A DNA stretch of 64,000 bases from contig CAJTOL010000001.1 of NCBI GenBank assembly GCA_910577645.1, positions 248,001 through 312,000 of the forward strand, written 5' to 3'. The DNA comes from an uncultured Lachnospiraceae bacterium. Lineage in GTDB: Bacteria; Bacillota; Clostridia; Lachnospirales; Lachnospiraceae. The notes below the pieces were generated by a model. It did no database searches. It was not told the DNA's origin and saw nothing but the letters and a program-made list of their open reading frames with translations. Both the position numbers and the translations under genes were made by a program. Within the stretch, counting starts at the first letter, position 1. The number at the start of each line of letters is the position of its first letter. Positions 24,594 to 34,708 of this stretch are shown one piece after another.

Positions 24594-25192
24594 AATGGGA
24601 TAAGGAGCTTTACCAAAAATTAGACCAAGTGTATGAGCAAGAACTGTCCCAGTCAGAACAAGGGCTGTATCAGGCTCAATTGAAGGAACTGAACCGAGAA
24701 TACCTATACGAGACAATGCGTATGTATCAAAGGAAAGAGAAAAGCCTTCTGTATCAGGAATTACGCCAGGGGCAGAAGGCTTCTCTGCTTTTTCGACGAA
24801 TCGCAGAGAAAAACAGACACATGACGCTGTTTTTAATGGGGGTTTTTGTCGGAATTGTGTATGCGGTGGGCTTTTTGTTTCGGGATATGGAGGATGAAAG
24901 AGATTTTACTATTGTTATGGAGGGGATATGTAAAAAAGCTCACTATAGCAATGTCTTAAAGTATCTATATAAAAATCCGTCTGCCCGCCATAAGGATATT
25001 GCCCAGGATGAGGGAATCAGCGCCAGCTTTTTAACGGAGATTATGAAAGAGCTTCAGGCGAAGCGGGCGGTTGAGAAATTTTATAGTGGAAAAGCCGCTT
25101 TCTATGAATTGACAATAGATGGAAAAGCTTTTGCAAAAGCACTGGATGGAAGAATTAATGAAACAGTTGGAAAAGATAGTAGAGAGATATAA
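24590..25192 (+). CDS. membrane-anchored winged-helix protein of unknown function
   Basis: A 200-residue protein behind a good AAAGGAGG site. The first ~77 residues are charged, helical and Gln/Glu/Tyr-rich (YEQELSQSEQGLYQAQLKEL); then one hydrophobic segment (MTLFLMGVFVGIVYAVGFLF); then a C-terminal ~85-residue MarR-like winged helix (HYSNVLKYLYKNPSARHKDI, ISASFLTEIMKELQAKRAVE and a YELTIDGKAF wing). A membrane-tethered wHTH would be unusual. It overlaps the next gene by ~35 bases and the Cys-rich frame by 4 bases, so the three look translationally coupled. I do not recognise the family. Confidence 0.6.
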   Translation: MKWDKELYQKLDQVYEQELSQSEQGLYQAQLKELNREYLYETMRMYQRKEKSLLYQELRQGQKASLLFRRIAEKNRHMTLFLMGVFVGIVYAVGFLFRDMEDERDFTIVMEGICKKAHYSNVLKYLYKNPSARHKDIAQDEGISASFLTEIMKELQAKRAVEKFYSGKAAFYELTIDGKAFAKALDGRINETVGKDSREI

Positions 25193-25790
25193 TCAGCATG
25201 AGCCTGAATGGAGAGAGGAAATAGAAACGGTAAAAAATTTGCCTGAAATTAAAACCCCAGAGCTTAGAAAAATATTGAATGAGGCTGTGGTAGTGATAAG
25301 GCAAATGCTGAAAGAACACCCTTTGGAAGAAGCTGAAAGGGAACTGAAAAAGGTGTTGCCGGAAAAGCTGGAGGAAAAGACGGTAAAATTTGCACATCGG
25401 TCATTGAAAGGATATTATTCGGTGAGTGCTGTGCGTATTCTGGAAAAAGAGCGGCTGGAAGGAGCTATTAGTTTAATTTCCCTTATATTTAATAAATATA
25501 TACTGCGTTATGAAAAAGACTTTTTCTTATTTGGTTCTGAATACAGTTTAAAGGAAGAGCAGATGAAACAGACAGCAGACAGCATGGACGCTCTGGTATC
25601 TTTTTATATCCAAAACCACTATAGCCGTCGGATGATTATAGCAGATCTGAAGGATGAAACAGGGTTTATGGATGCAACGATAGAGGCTATAGCGGACTTG
25701 ATTGAAGAAAATTATCAAAAATTACAGTTTAACGAAATGCTGGATCAACTGCGCTATCTGGATGCCCGCGTTTCTGCATTAGAGTCTTAA
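25158..25790 (+). CDS. helical protein of unknown function, partner of the wHTH membrane protein
   Basis: A ~210-residue, highly charged, predicted all-helical protein. ATG 25158 (MKQLEKIVERYNQHEPEW) is preferred for the TGGAAG site 6 bases upstream; in-frame Mets at 25146 and 25119 would lengthen it and its overlap. The N-terminal half is amphipathic Lys/Glu coil; the C-terminal half has NHYSRRMIIADLKDETGFMD, reminiscent of a helix-turn-helix, and a Leu-heptad tail (LDQLRYLDARVSALES). The gene overlaps the preceding one, suggesting a stoichiometric partner. No known domain was recognised. Confidence 0.55.
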   Translation: MKQLEKIVERYNQHEPEWREEIETVKNLPEIKTPELRKILNEAVVVIRQMLKEHPLEEAERELKKVLPEKLEEKTVKFAHRSLKGYYSVSAVRILEKERLEGAISLISLIFNKYILRYEKDFFLFGSEYSLKEEQMKQTADSMDALVSFYIQNHYSRRMIIADLKDETGFMDATIEAIADLIEENYQKLQFNEMLDQLRYLDARVSALES

Positions 25791-25796
25791 GACACA

Positions 25797-25840
25797 AAAA
25801 AGCTGTGCCGGGCCTATTGGTCTGATGCACAGCTTTCCTG
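25797..25840 (-). terminator. terminator, mainly for the leftward gene
   Basis: A hairpin of AAAGCTGTGC and GCACAGCTTT; on the minus strand it runs into TTTTTT, on the plus strand only into a weak T-run. Confidence 0.7.
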
Positions 25841-25858
25841 TTTCAAATTGCACAAATC

Positions 25859-26317
25859 CTATTTATCCTTTTTCCAAAACATCAGCTTGTCCTTTAAACT
25901 CTTTTTAGGAGCAGCCTGAATGGACTTGCCGCGGACGCTTTTAAGTTCGGTAATATAAAGGCCGCTGATTACTACTTTAGCCTCGCTTTTAACCGGAAGA
26001 ACCTGAAAAACTTTCTCGTCAGCAATGAGAGTTACAATCTTGGGGCCAACCTTGGCTTTGACAATGGGCAGCTTTGCCCAGCGCATATACTTTGGCGTCT
26101 GCTCATAAACCATCTTAGGAAGGCCGGACTCTTTGATTTTCAACTTCTTCTTATCAATTACCAGGATTGAGACGGTTTGTTTGGCAGCTTCCATCATAGA
26201 CTGAGATGCGGCCTGCTTTTTTTCCAGCTTGCGCCCGAAATAGTACAGAAGTCCCAGAATGATTGCTGCGATAAGAAGGATCCAGAGCAATACATTTAAA
26301 ATTAAGTTCCAGTTCAT
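25859..26317 (-). CDS. small single-pass membrane protein of unknown function
   Basis: A 152-residue protein. The start at MNWNLILNV (complement of 26315-26317) has a GGAGGTAT site; longer readings have none. One N-terminal membrane helix (LNVLLWILLIAAIILGLLYY) is followed by a basic cytoplasmic domain with beta-type segments (KIVTLIADEKVFQVLPVKSE, VVISGLYITELKSVRGK) and a Lys-rich C-terminus. The domain faces the cytoplasm by the positive-inside rule. It diverges from rpoB. No family assignment; the architecture suggests a conserved core protein of the lineage. Confidence 0.75.
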   Translation of the reverse strand: MNWNLILNVLLWILLIAAIILGLLYYFGRKLEKKQAASQSMMEAAKQTVSILVIDKKKLKIKESGLPKMVYEQTPKYMRWAKLPIVKAKVGPKIVTLIADEKVFQVLPVKSEAKVVISGLYITELKSVRGKSIQAAPKKSLKDKLMFWKKDK

Positions 26318-26416
26318 GGGGCGATACCTCCAAATAGTTTCCTTATGTATAGAAAAGATTATACCATTTCCAAGGAAAAAAGGCAAGCAAAAGAGAGAAC
26401 TGTAAAAAAGTTGCAC

Positions 26417-26445
26417 TTGACAGATTGACAATGATGTGATAAACT
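26417..26445 (+). promoter_or_regulatory. rpoBC promoter
   Basis: TTGACA at 26417-26422, a 17-base spacer and TAAACT at 26440-26445, giving a leader of about 85-90 bases before rpoB. Confidence 0.7.
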
Positions 26446-26539
26446 GGAATGTGCACTATTGTGGCGTCCTGGGCTTTAACGGGTCAAGTGCGCCCAAAAA
26501 TAAAACGTGACAAGAAAAGAAAACAGGGGTGAAACGTCA

Positions 26540-29500
26540 ATGGAGAAAAGCAAGATGCGTCCGGTGCCGGCCGGTAAGAGCGTAAGAATGAGCTTCTCGG
26601 GACAAAAAGAAGTCTTAGAGATGCCAAACCTGATTGAGATTCAGAAAAACTCCTATCAGTGGTTCTTAGACGAAGGACTCAAGGAAGTATTTGAAGACAT
26701 CTCTCCGATTGCGGATTTTGCAGGCCATCTCAGCCTGGAATTTGTAGACTTTACATTGTGTAAAGACGACATTAAGTATACCATCGAAGAGTGTAAAGAG
26801 AGGGACGCTACTTATGCAGCACCTTTAAAGGTAAGGGTGAGGCTTTGCAACAAAGATAAAGACGAGATCAATGAACACGAGATTTTCATGGGTGATCTTC
26901 CGCTCATGACCGACACAGGTTCTTTTGTAATCAACGGTGCAGAGCGCGTTATCGTAAGCCAGTTGGTTCGTTCACCAGGTATCTACTACGGCGTTGCACA
27001 TGACAAAGTAGGAAAGGAGCTGTACAGCTGTACAGTAATCCCCAACCGCGGCGCATGGCTGGAGTATGAGACGGATTCCAATGACATTTTTTATGTCCGC
27101 GTAGATCGTACCAGAAAGGTTCCGGTGACGGTTTTGATCCGTGCCCTGGGCTTTGGTACCAATGCAGAGATTATTGATCTGTTCGGCGAGGAGCCGAAAT
27201 TATTAGCCAGCTTTGGTAAGGACACTTCCGACAATTACCAGGATGGCTTATTGGAGTTATACAAAAAGATCCGTCCGGGCGAACCGTTATCCGTTGATAG
27301 TGCAGAAAGCTTGCTTAACAGCATGTTCTTCGACCCCAGAAGATATGACTTGGCAAAAGTAGGGCGTTACAAATTTAATAAGAAGCTGGCATTTAAGAAT
27401 CGTATCAAAGGCCATACTCTGGCGGAAGATGTCGTAGACACTACCACCGGAGAGATTCTGGCAGAGGCCGGTACCAAGCTGGATAAAGATATGGCAGACA
27501 GGATTCAAAATGCAGCAGTTCCCTTTGTGTGGATTGAAGGGCCGGAACGCAAGCAGAAGGTTCTTTCTAATATGATGGTGGACATTTCCTCCTATGTTCC
27601 CTTTAATCCGGCAGAAGTAGGAATTACAGAATTAGTATACTACCCTGCATTAGAGCCTATCCTGTCAGAAGTTGGAACTTCCGACATAGAAGAATTAAAG
27701 GCCACTATCCGCCGCAGCATCCATGAGCTGATCCCCAAGCATATTACCAAGGAAGATATCCTGGCATCTATTAACTATAATATGCATTTGGAAGAAGAGG
27801 TGGGAACCGCGGATGATATCGATCATTTGGGCAATCGCCGGATCCGTGCTGTCGGAGAGCTGCTTCAGAATCAGTACCGCATTGGTCTGTCCCGTATGGA
27901 GCGTGTGGTAAGAGAGCGTATGACTACCCAGGATATGGAAGGAATTACTCCCCAGTCCTTAATTAATATTAAACCTGTGACTGCAGCAGTAAAAGAGTTT
28001 TTTGGAAGCTCCCAGCTGTCTCAGTTTATGGATCAGAACAACCCGCTGGCGGAGCTGACCCACAAAAGACGTCTGTCTGCATTGGGCCCCGGAGGTTTGT
28101 CCAGAGACCGTGCCGGATTTGAGGTTCGAGATGTACACTATACCCATTATGGACGTATGTGCCCCATCGAGACCCCTGAAGGTCCCAACATCGGCTTGAT
28201 CAACTCTCTTGCAACCTATGCGAGAGTCAACGAATACGGCTTTATTGAGGCGCCTTACCGGGTATTGGATAAGAGCGATCCTATAAATCCGGTGGTAACG
28301 GATGAGGTAGTATATCTGACTGCTGACGAAGAGGACAACTTTGTAGTAGCACAGGCAAACGAACCCTTAGATGCAGAAGGCCACTTTATCAACAACAACG
28401 TTTCCGGACGTTACAGAGAGGAAACTTCCGCTTTCCAGAAGAAAGCCATTGATCTGATGGACGTTTCCCCAAAGATGGTATTTTCCGTGGCAACTTCCAT
28501 GATTCCCTTCCTGGAGAACGACGATGCAAACCGCGCTCTTATGGGCTCCAACATGCAGCGTCAGGCAGTTCCGCTGCTGGCTACCGAGGCTCCGGTAGTC
28601 GGTACTGGTATTGAAGGAAAAGCTGCCGTTGACTCCGGCGTTTGCGTAGTGGCCAAAAATTCCGGCGTGGTAGAGCGCTCCGCTTCCAATGAAATTATTA
28701 TCAAGAGAGATTCTGATGGAAACCGGGATGTATACCACTTAACGAAATTCAAGAGAAGCAACCAGTCCAACTGTTACAACCAGAAGCCCATTGTATTTAA
28801 AGGCAACCATGTACAGGCCGGCGAGGTTATTGCCGACGGCCCGTCCACCTCTCAGGGAGAGATTGCTCTGGGCAAGAACCCGCTTATCGGCTTTATGACC
28901 TGGGAAGGTTACAACTACGAGGATGCAGTACTTCTTAGTGAGCGTCTGGTGCAGGAAGATGTTTACACCTCCGTTCACATCGAAGAATATGAGGCAGAAG
29001 CCCGCGACACCAAGCTGGGGCCGGAAGAGATTACCCGTGACGTTCCCGGTGTGGGCGAGGATGCATTAAAGGATCTGGATGAGAGAGGAATCATCCGGAT
29101 CGGCGCCGAGGTTCGTGCCGGTGATATTTTGGTAGGCAAAGTAACTCCCAAGGGAGAAACTGAGCTGACTGCCGAGGAACGCCTGCTTCGCGCAATTTTT
29201 GGTGAGAAGGCAAGAGAAGTAAGGGATACTTCCTTAAAAGTACCCCACGGCGCATACGGCATTATTGTGGATGCCAAGGTGTTTACCAGAGAAAACGGCG
29301 ATGAGCTATCACCTGGTGTAAATGAGACTGTCCGCATCTACATTGCACAGAAGAGAAAGATTTCTGTAGGCGATAAAATGGCAGGCCGTCACGGAAACAA
29401 AGGTGTTGTTTCCCGGGTGCTTCCGGTGGAGGATATGCCATTCCTGCCTAACGGACGTCCTTTAGATATTGTGTTGAATCCCCTGGGCGTGCCTTCCCGT

Positions 29501-30427
29501 ATGAATATCGGACAGGTTTTGGAGATTCACTTAAGCCTTGCTTCCAGAGCACTGGGCTTTAACATTGCAACCCCGGTATTCGATGGCGCTAACGAGAATG
29601 ACATTATGAATACCCTGGATATTGCCAATGATTATGTAAATGGAACCTGGGAAGAATTCCAGGAGAAGTATAAGGATGCAATAGATTCCAAGGTTATGGA
29701 CTATTTGGGAAGCCATCTGGAACACAGAGCCCTCTGGAAAGGAGTTCCCCTGTCCAGAGACGGTAAGGTCCGTCTGAGAGACGGCCGCACCGGAGAATAT
29801 TTCGACAGTCCGGTTACCATCGGACACATGCATTACCTAAAGCTCCACCATCTGGTAGACGATAAGATCCATGCACGTTCCACCGGACCATATTCCCTGG
29901 TAACTCAGCAGCCTTTGGGCGGTAAAGCTCAGTTCGGCGGCCAGCGTTTCGGAGAGATGGAGGTTTGGGCTCTGGAGGCATACGGCGCGTCTTATACCTT
30001 ACAGGAAATCCTGACGGTTAAGTCAGATGATGTAGTGGGACGTGTAAAGACTTATGAGGCTATTATCAAGGGCGAGAACATCCCGGAGCCGGGTATTCCG
30101 GAATCCTTCAAGGTACTCTTAAAAGAGCTTCAGTCCCTGGGGCTGGATGTAAGAGTGCTGCGAGAAGACAACACAGAGGTTGAAATGACCGAGAATATCG
30201 ACTACGGCGATACCGATCTGCGTTCCATTATTGAGGGAGACCGCCATAACCGCCAGGATGAGTCCTTCGGTAACTATGGCTACCAGGAACAGGAGTTTAA
30301 GGATAACGAGTTGGTTGCCGTTGAAGATGATTATATAGAAGATTCGGATGCAGATGAGGATCCCGACATAGATTTTGACGACAGCTTCGATGCAGAAGAC
30401 GCTTCTGATTTTGATGAAAACGAATAG
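26540..30427 (+). CDS. rpoB: DNA-directed RNA polymerase subunit beta
   Basis: A 1295-residue beta subunit. The start ([12 protein letters not shown] 26540) has an AGGGGTGA site 8 bases upstream. Clear landmarks are the rifampicin pocket ([20 protein letters not shown] followed by RLSALGPGG), the [11 protein letters not shown] motif, the [13 protein letters not shown] block of the active centre, and the C-terminal [20 protein letters not shown]. The pocket sequence looks wild type at the sites commonly changed in resistance. The C-terminal ~50 residues are an acidic tail ([16 protein letters not shown]) beyond the conserved core. It forms an operon with rpoC, 15 bases apart. No rplJ/rplL genes precede it here. 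Confidence 0.99.
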   Translation: MEKSKMRPVPAGKSVRMSFSGQKEVLEMPNLIEIQKNSYQWFLDEGLKEVFEDISPIADFAGHLSLEFVDFTLCKDDIKYTIEECKERDATYAAPLKVRVRLCNKDKDEINEHEIFMGDLPLMTDTGSFVINGAERVIVSQLVRSPGIYYGVAHDKVGKELYSCTVIPNRGAWLEYETDSNDIFYVRVDRTRKVPVTVLIRALGFGTNAEIIDLFGEEPKLLASFGKDTSDNYQDGLLELYKKIRPGEPLSVDSAESLLNSMFFDPRRYDLAKVGRYKFNKKLAFKNRIKGHTLAEDVVDTTTGEILAEAGTKLDKDMADRIQNAAVPFVWIEGPERKQKVLSNMMVDISSYVPFNPAEVGITELVYYPALEPILSEVGTSDIEELKATIRRSIHELIPKHITKEDILASINYNMHLEEEVGTADDIDHLGNRRIRAVGELLQNQYRIGLSRMERVVRERMTTQDMEGITPQSLINIKPVTAAVKEFFGSSQLSQFMDQNNPLAELTHKRRLSALGPGGLSRDRAGFEVRDVHYTHYGRMCPIETPEGPNIGLINSLATYARVNEYGFIEAPYRVLDKSDPINPVVTDEVVYLTADEEDNFVVAQANEPLDAEGHFINNNVSGRYREETSAFQKKAIDLMDVSPKMVFSVATSMIPFLENDDANRALMGSNMQRQAVPLLATEAPVVGTGIEGKAAVDSGVCVVAKNSGVVERSASNEIIIKRDSDGNRDVYHLTKFKRSNQSNCYNQKPIVFKGNHVQAGEVIADGPSTSQGEIALGKNPLIGFMTWEGYNYEDAVLLSERLVQEDVYTSVHIEEYEAEARDTKLGPEEITRDVPGVGEDALKDLDERGIIRIGAEVRAGDILVGKVTPKGETELTAEERLLRAIFGEKAREVRDTSLKVPHGAYGIIVDAKVFTRENGDELSPGVNETVRIYIAQKRKISVGDKMAGRHGNKGVVSRVLPVEDMPFLPNGRPLDIVLNPLGVPSRMNIGQVLEIHLSLASRALGFNIATPVFDGANENDIMNTLDIANDYVNGTWEEFQEKYKDAIDSKVMDYLGSHLEHRALWKGVPLSRDGKVRLRDGRTGEYFDSPVTIGHMHYLKLHHLVDDKIHARSTGPYSLVTQQPLGGKAQFGGQRFGEMEVWALEAYGASYTLQEILTVKSDDVVGRVKTYEAIIKGENIPEPGIPESFKVLLKELQSLGLDVRVLREDNTEVEMTENIDYGDTDLRSIIEGDRHNRQDESFGNYGYQEQEFKDNELVAVEDDYIEDSDADEDPDIDFDDSFDAEDASDFDENE

Positions 30428-30442
30428 AAGGGAGTACCGTTC

Positions 30443-33400
30443 ATGCCAGAGACAAATGAAACTTATCAGCCGTTGACTTTTGATGCCATTAAAATCGGCC
30501 TGGCTTCTCCGGAAAAGATTTTGGAGTGGTCTCACGGTGAGGTAAAGAAGCCGGAGACCATCAACTACAGAACCTTGAAGCCGGAAAAAGACGGTCTGTT
30601 TTGCGAGAAAATCTTTGGTCCCACCAAGGATTGGGAATGTCATTGCGGCAAATACAAAAAGATTCGTTATAAAGGCGTTATCTGTGACCGCTGCGGTGTC
30701 GAGGTAACCAAAGCAAGTGTCCGCAGAGAGCGGGTAGGCCATATTACCCTGGCTGCTCCTGTATCCCATATCTGGTATTTTAAGGGAATTCCCAGCCGTA
30801 TGGGGTTGATTTTGGATATTTCTCCCAGAACTTTGGAAAAGGTTTTGTATTTTGCTTCCTACGTAGTATTGGATCCTGGCCAGACCAGCCTTCAGTACAA
30901 ACAAGTTTTGTCTGAAAAGGAGTACCGGGAAGAAACTGAAAAATACGGCTACGGCACTTTCCGTGTAGGAATGGGCGCTGAGGCTATTCAGGAGATTCTG
31001 CAGGCTATTGACCTGGAGAAGGATTCTGCGGATTTAAGAAAGCAGCTCAGGGAATCTACCGGCCAAAAGCGGGCCCGCATTATCAAGCGCCTGGAGGTAG
31101 TGGAAGCATTCCGCAATTCCGGCAACAAACCTGAGTGGATGATTATGACCGTGATTCCGGTAATTCCTCCGGATATCCGCCCCATGGTACAGTTGGACGG
31201 CGGACGTTTTGCAACCTCTGACTTAAATGATTTATATAGAAGAATTATCAACCGCAATAACCGTCTGGCCCGCCTTTTGGAGCTGGGAGCTCCCGACATT
31301 ATTGTCCGCAACGAGAAGCGTATGCTTCAGGAAGCGGTAGATGCGCTTATTGACAACGGCCGGCGGGGGCGGCCTGTAACCGGCCCCGGAAACCGCGCTT
31401 TAAAATCCTTATCTGATATGTTAAAGGGTAAGCAGGGCCGTTTCCGTCAGAACCTGTTGGGCAAGCGTGTTGACTATTCCGGCCGTTCCGTTATTGTAGT
31501 AGGCCCTGAATTAAAGATTTACCAGTGCGGCCTTCCAAAAGAGATGGCAATTGAGCTGTTTAAGCCCTTTGTTATGAAAGAACTGGTTTCCAACGGAACC
31601 GCCCACAATATTAAAAATGCCAAAAAGATGGTGGAGCGCCTTCAACCTGAGGTTTGGGATGTATTAGAGGATGTAATTAAAGAGCATCCGGTTATGCTGA
31701 ATCGTGCTCCTACTCTGCACCGTCTGGGAATCCAGGCCTTTGAGCCTATCTTGGTAGAAGGTAAAGCCATTAAGCTGCACCCCTTGGTATGTACTGCATT
31801 TAACGCCGACTTTGACGGCGACCAGATGGCGGTCCATCTGCCCCTGTCGGTAGAAGCCCAGGCAGAATGCCGCTTCATGCTGCTGTCTCCCAATAACCTG
31901 TTAAAGCCTTCTGACGGCGGCCCGGTAGCGGTTCCGTCCCAGGATATGGTTTTGGGAATCTACTACCTGACCCAGGAGCGGCCCGGAGCAGAAGGCGAGG
32001 GCATGATGTTCAGGAGTGTCAATGAGGCAATTTTGGCATATGAGAACAAAGCGGTTACTCTTCATTCCAGGGTAAAGGTGCGGGTTCAGAAGACCATGCC
32101 TGACGGCACTGTAAAGTCCGGCATTGTAGAGTCCACAGTAGGCCGTTTCATTTTTAATGAGATCGTTCCCCAGGATTTGGGCTTTGTAGACAGAAGTATA
32201 GAAGGCAATGAACTGTTATTAGAGGTTGATTTCCATGTAGGAAAGAAGCAGCTGAAGCAGATTTTGGAAAAGGTTATTAATGTGCATGGGGCAACCCAGA
32301 CAGCTGTAACCCTGGATGACATCAAGGCTATTGGTTATAAATATTCTACCAGAGCCGCCATGACGGTATCCATTTCCGACATGACTGTGCCTGCGTCCAA
32401 AAAGCAATTGATTGCTGACGCACAGGCGACGGTTGACCAGATTGCGAAAAACTTCCGCCGTGGTCTGATTACAGAAGAAGAGCGTTATAAAGAGGTTATT
32501 GAGACCTGGAAAAATACCGATGACCAGCTTACCCATGATCTGCTGACCGGCCTTGACAAGTACAACAACATCTATATGATGGCCGACTCCGGAGCCCGTG
32601 GTTCCGACAAGCAGATTAAGCAGCTGGCAGGTATGCGGGGACTGATGGCAGATACCACCGGCCATACCATTGAATTACCTATTAAGTCTAACTTCCGTGA
32701 AGGTCTGGACGTACTGGAATACTTTATCTCTGCTCATGGAGCACGGAAAGGTCTGTCCGATACTGCGCTCCGTACTGCCGACTCCGGTTACCTGACCAGA
32801 CGTCTGGTAGATGTTTCACAGGATCTGATTGTCCGGGAAACCGACTGCTGCGAAGGCAAGGAACCTCCGTTTATGGAGATCAAGGCTTTCATGGATGGCC
32901 AGGAAGTGATTGAGAGCTTAGAAGAGCGTCTTACCGGACGCTATATCGCAGAGACCATTACGGATCCGGATACCGGTGAAGTTGTGGTTAAGGCTAATCA
33001 TATGTGTACCCCCAAGCGTGCGGCAGAAGTTATGAAGGTTTTAAAGAAACTGGGAAGAGATTCTGTTAAGATCCGTACCGTATTAAGCTGTAAGTCCCAT
33101 ATCGGTGTATGTGCAAAGTGCTATGGCGCTAACATGGCGACAGGCCAGCCCGTACAGGTTGGAGAGGCAGTAGGTATTATTGCGGCACAGTCCATTGGCG
33201 AGCCAGGTACCCAGCTTACCATGCGTACCTTCCATACCGGCGGCGTTGCAGGCGGTGATATTACCCAGGGTCTTCCCCGTGTCGAGGAGCTTTTTGAGGC
33301 GCGGAAGCCCAAGGGACTTGCGATTATTTCCGAATTTGGCGGCGTAGTTGCAATCAAAGACACCAAGAAGAAGCGAGAGATTACCATTACTGATAATGAA

Positions 33401-34099
33401 ACCGGAAACTCCAAAACTTATCTGATTCCTTACGGATCCAGAATCAAGGTTCAGGACGGCCAGGTGCTTGAGGCTGGCGACGAGCTGACAGAAGGTAGTG
33501 TAAATCCCCATGACATCTTAAAGATAAAAGGTGTCCGCGCCGTACAGGATTACATGATCCAGGAAGTACAGCGTGTGTACCGTCTCCAGGGTGTAGAGAT
33601 CAACGATAAGCACGTGGAAATGATTGTGCGCCAGATGCTGAAAAAGATTAAGATTGAGGAAAGCGGCGACAGCGATGTTCTGCCAGGCGTATCCATGGAC
33701 GTATTGGATTACAACGATATGAACGAAAGACTGATTGAAGAAGGGAAGCAGCCGGCAGAAGGCAAGCAGGTTATGCTGGGTATCACCAAGGCTTCTCTGG
33801 CAACAGATTCGTTCTTATCTGCAGCGTCCTTCCAGGAGACCACCAAAGTCTTAACCGAAGCTGCTATCAACGGCAAGATTGATAAGCTTATCGGTTTGAA
33901 AGAGAACGTAATAATCGGTAAACTGATTCCTGCCGGAACCGGTATGAAGCGCTACCGCAACGTCCATCTCAGCACTGACGTAGAAGAGACGGAAGAGATT
34001 ATCCTTGAAGAAGAGGAAATCATTCCCGTAGAAACAGAAGGGTTTGATGAGATGGAAGATGCAGAAGAAGTTCTGGATTTTGCAGAAGACGAGATTTAA
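30443..34099 (+). CDS. rpoC: DNA-directed RNA polymerase subunit beta'
   Basis: A 1218-residue beta' subunit. Seen: the N-terminal zinc finger ([20 protein letters not shown]), the catalytic Mg-binding [12 protein letters not shown] near residue 454, the bridge-helix/trigger-loop region ([20 protein letters not shown], and [21 protein letters not shown] [20 protein letters not shown]), and the second zinc site ([13 protein letters not shown]). It ends in an acidic tail ([17 protein letters not shown]). The ATG follows GAAGGGAG. It is co-transcribed with rpoB and closed by the terminator at 34124-34166. Confidence 0.99.
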   Translation: MPETNETYQPLTFDAIKIGLASPEKILEWSHGEVKKPETINYRTLKPEKDGLFCEKIFGPTKDWECHCGKYKKIRYKGVICDRCGVEVTKASVRRERVGHITLAAPVSHIWYFKGIPSRMGLILDISPRTLEKVLYFASYVVLDPGQTSLQYKQVLSEKEYREETEKYGYGTFRVGMGAEAIQEILQAIDLEKDSADLRKQLRESTGQKRARIIKRLEVVEAFRNSGNKPEWMIMTVIPVIPPDIRPMVQLDGGRFATSDLNDLYRRIINRNNRLARLLELGAPDIIVRNEKRMLQEAVDALIDNGRRGRPVTGPGNRALKSLSDMLKGKQGRFRQNLLGKRVDYSGRSVIVVGPELKIYQCGLPKEMAIELFKPFVMKELVSNGTAHNIKNAKKMVERLQPEVWDVLEDVIKEHPVMLNRAPTLHRLGIQAFEPILVEGKAIKLHPLVCTAFNADFDGDQMAVHLPLSVEAQAECRFMLLSPNNLLKPSDGGPVAVPSQDMVLGIYYLTQERPGAEGEGMMFRSVNEAILAYENKAVTLHSRVKVRVQKTMPDGTVKSGIVESTVGRFIFNEIVPQDLGFVDRSIEGNELLLEVDFHVGKKQLKQILEKVINVHGATQTAVTLDDIKAIGYKYSTRAAMTVSISDMTVPASKKQLIADAQATVDQIAKNFRRGLITEEERYKEVIETWKNTDDQLTHDLLTGLDKYNNIYMMADSGARGSDKQIKQLAGMRGLMADTTGHTIELPIKSNFREGLDVLEYFISAHGARKGLSDTALRTADSGYLTRRLVDVSQDLIVRETDCCEGKEPPFMEIKAFMDGQEVIESLEERLTGRYIAETITDPDTGEVVVKANHMCTPKRAAEVMKVLKKLGRDSVKIRTVLSCKSHIGVCAKCYGANMATGQPVQVGEAVGIIAAQSIGEPGTQLTMRTFHTGGVAGGDITQGLPRVEELFEARKPKGLAIISEFGGVVAIKDTKKKREITITDNETGNSKTYLIPYGSRIKVQDGQVLEAGDELTEGSVNPHDILKIKGVRAVQDYMIQEVQRVYRLQGVEINDKHVEMIVRQMLKKIKIEESGDSDVLPGVSMDVLDYNDMNERLIEEGKQPAEGKQVMLGITKASLATDSFLSAASFQETTKVLTEAAINGKIDKLIGLKENVIIGKLIPAGTGMKRYRNVHLSTDVEETEEIILEEEEIIPVETEGFDEMEDAEEVLDFAEDEI

Positions 34100-34123
34100 A
34101 TAGTTTGAAGAGATAGAATTTAG

Positions 34124-34166
34124 AAAAGGCATCCGCCGGAATGATTTCCGGGACGGATGCCTTTTT
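34124..34166 (+). terminator. rpoBC terminator
   Basis: AAAAGGCATCCG pairs with CGGATGCCTTTTT, with an inner CCGGAA/TTCCGG stem. It ends 3 bases from the toxin gene on the other strand. Confidence 0.9.
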
Positions 34167-34168
34167 AC

Positions 34169-34441
34169 CTAAATTCCAAAGAGATCTGCATGAGTGCCAG
34201 TTCGATCAAGAAGGAGCTCTGTGTCGGCTTGTTTATATATGAGGAGCCAGTCTGGCGCTATGTGGCATTCTCTATATCCAAAGTAATTACCGCTAAGATT
34301 ATGGTCCCTATTTTTGATAGGTAAAGGAGCAGGAATACGAAGCGTATCAATAGCTTGCTCTAGTAATAACATTTTGTAGCCACGCTTCATACAGATTTTG
34401 AAATCCTTTTTGAATTTGGTGGAATACCGTACGTCAAGCAT
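34169..34441 (-). CDS. YafQ-like toxin (RelE superfamily)
   Basis: A 90-residue protein whose pattern is that of YafQ-type ribosome-dependent mRNA interferases: STKFKKDFKICMKRGYKM at the N-terminus, then IKNRDHNLSGNYFGYRECHI (the conserved H-x-L-x-G-x-x-x-G-Y-R-E-C-H-I core), WLLIYK, and LLLDRTGTHADLFG at the C-terminus with the catalytic-type His near the end. It follows the antitoxin gene by 2 bases. The 3' end meets the rpoBC terminator. Confidence 0.92.
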   Translation of the reverse strand: MLDVRYSTKFKKDFKICMKRGYKMLLLEQAIDTLRIPAPLPIKNRDHNLSGNYFGYRECHIAPDWLLIYKQADTELLLDRTGTHADLFGI

Positions 34442-34443
34442 AA

Positions 34444-34653
34444 CTAGCCCTCTGTCAATTCGGCAAATAAAGCTTCTGTAGTTCCGGTAAAGACTGTTCC
34501 ACCACCATGCTCTAGTTCTTCCATAGAGGACAGAGTTTCTGCATTAGGTATTTCCATAGGAATTGCAGCACCCTGCAAATAAGCAATAATATAATATATT
34601 TTACTATCTGGGATCTGATCAATAAGGCTTTTAGCAAATTCTCTATTACTCAC
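34444..34653 (-). CDS. antitoxin of the YafQ-like toxin, unusual type
   Basis: A 69-residue protein. GTG at 34651-34653 (SNREFAKSL follows) is preferred because an AAGGAAG site lies 8 bases upstream; a GTG three codons earlier abuts that site. The N-terminal half (FAKSLIDQIPDSKIYYIIAY) is helical and unlike the ribbon-helix-helix DinJ/RelB that usually partners YafQ. The C-terminal half has an acidic M-E-E-L-E segment and TEALFAELTE, likely the toxin-binding tail. Its antitoxin role is inferred from position and spacing. A DNA-binding domain is not evident, so repression of its promoter may be weak or absent. Confidence 0.65.
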   Translation of the reverse strand: MSNREFAKSLIDQIPDSKIYYIIAYLQGAAIPMEIPNAETLSSMEELEHGGGTVFTGTTEALFAELTEG

Positions 34654-34708
34654 GGAATGCACTTCCTTTCTTGGTTATTGTATTCAGCTTTATGACTAAT
34701 ATTCATGC

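Noticed and set aside
26413..26491. Inverted repeat GCACTTGAC/GTCAAGTGC around the rpoB promoter
   Set aside because: The arms are 60 bases apart and one lies upstream of the transcript start, so no RNA hairpin can form; 9 bases is within chance for an AT-rich region.
26540..34099. Many long minus-strand frames opposite rpoB and rpoC, for example 30119-30904
   Set aside because: They follow the codon bias of highly expressed genes on the other strand; none has a ribosome site or recognisable protein pattern.
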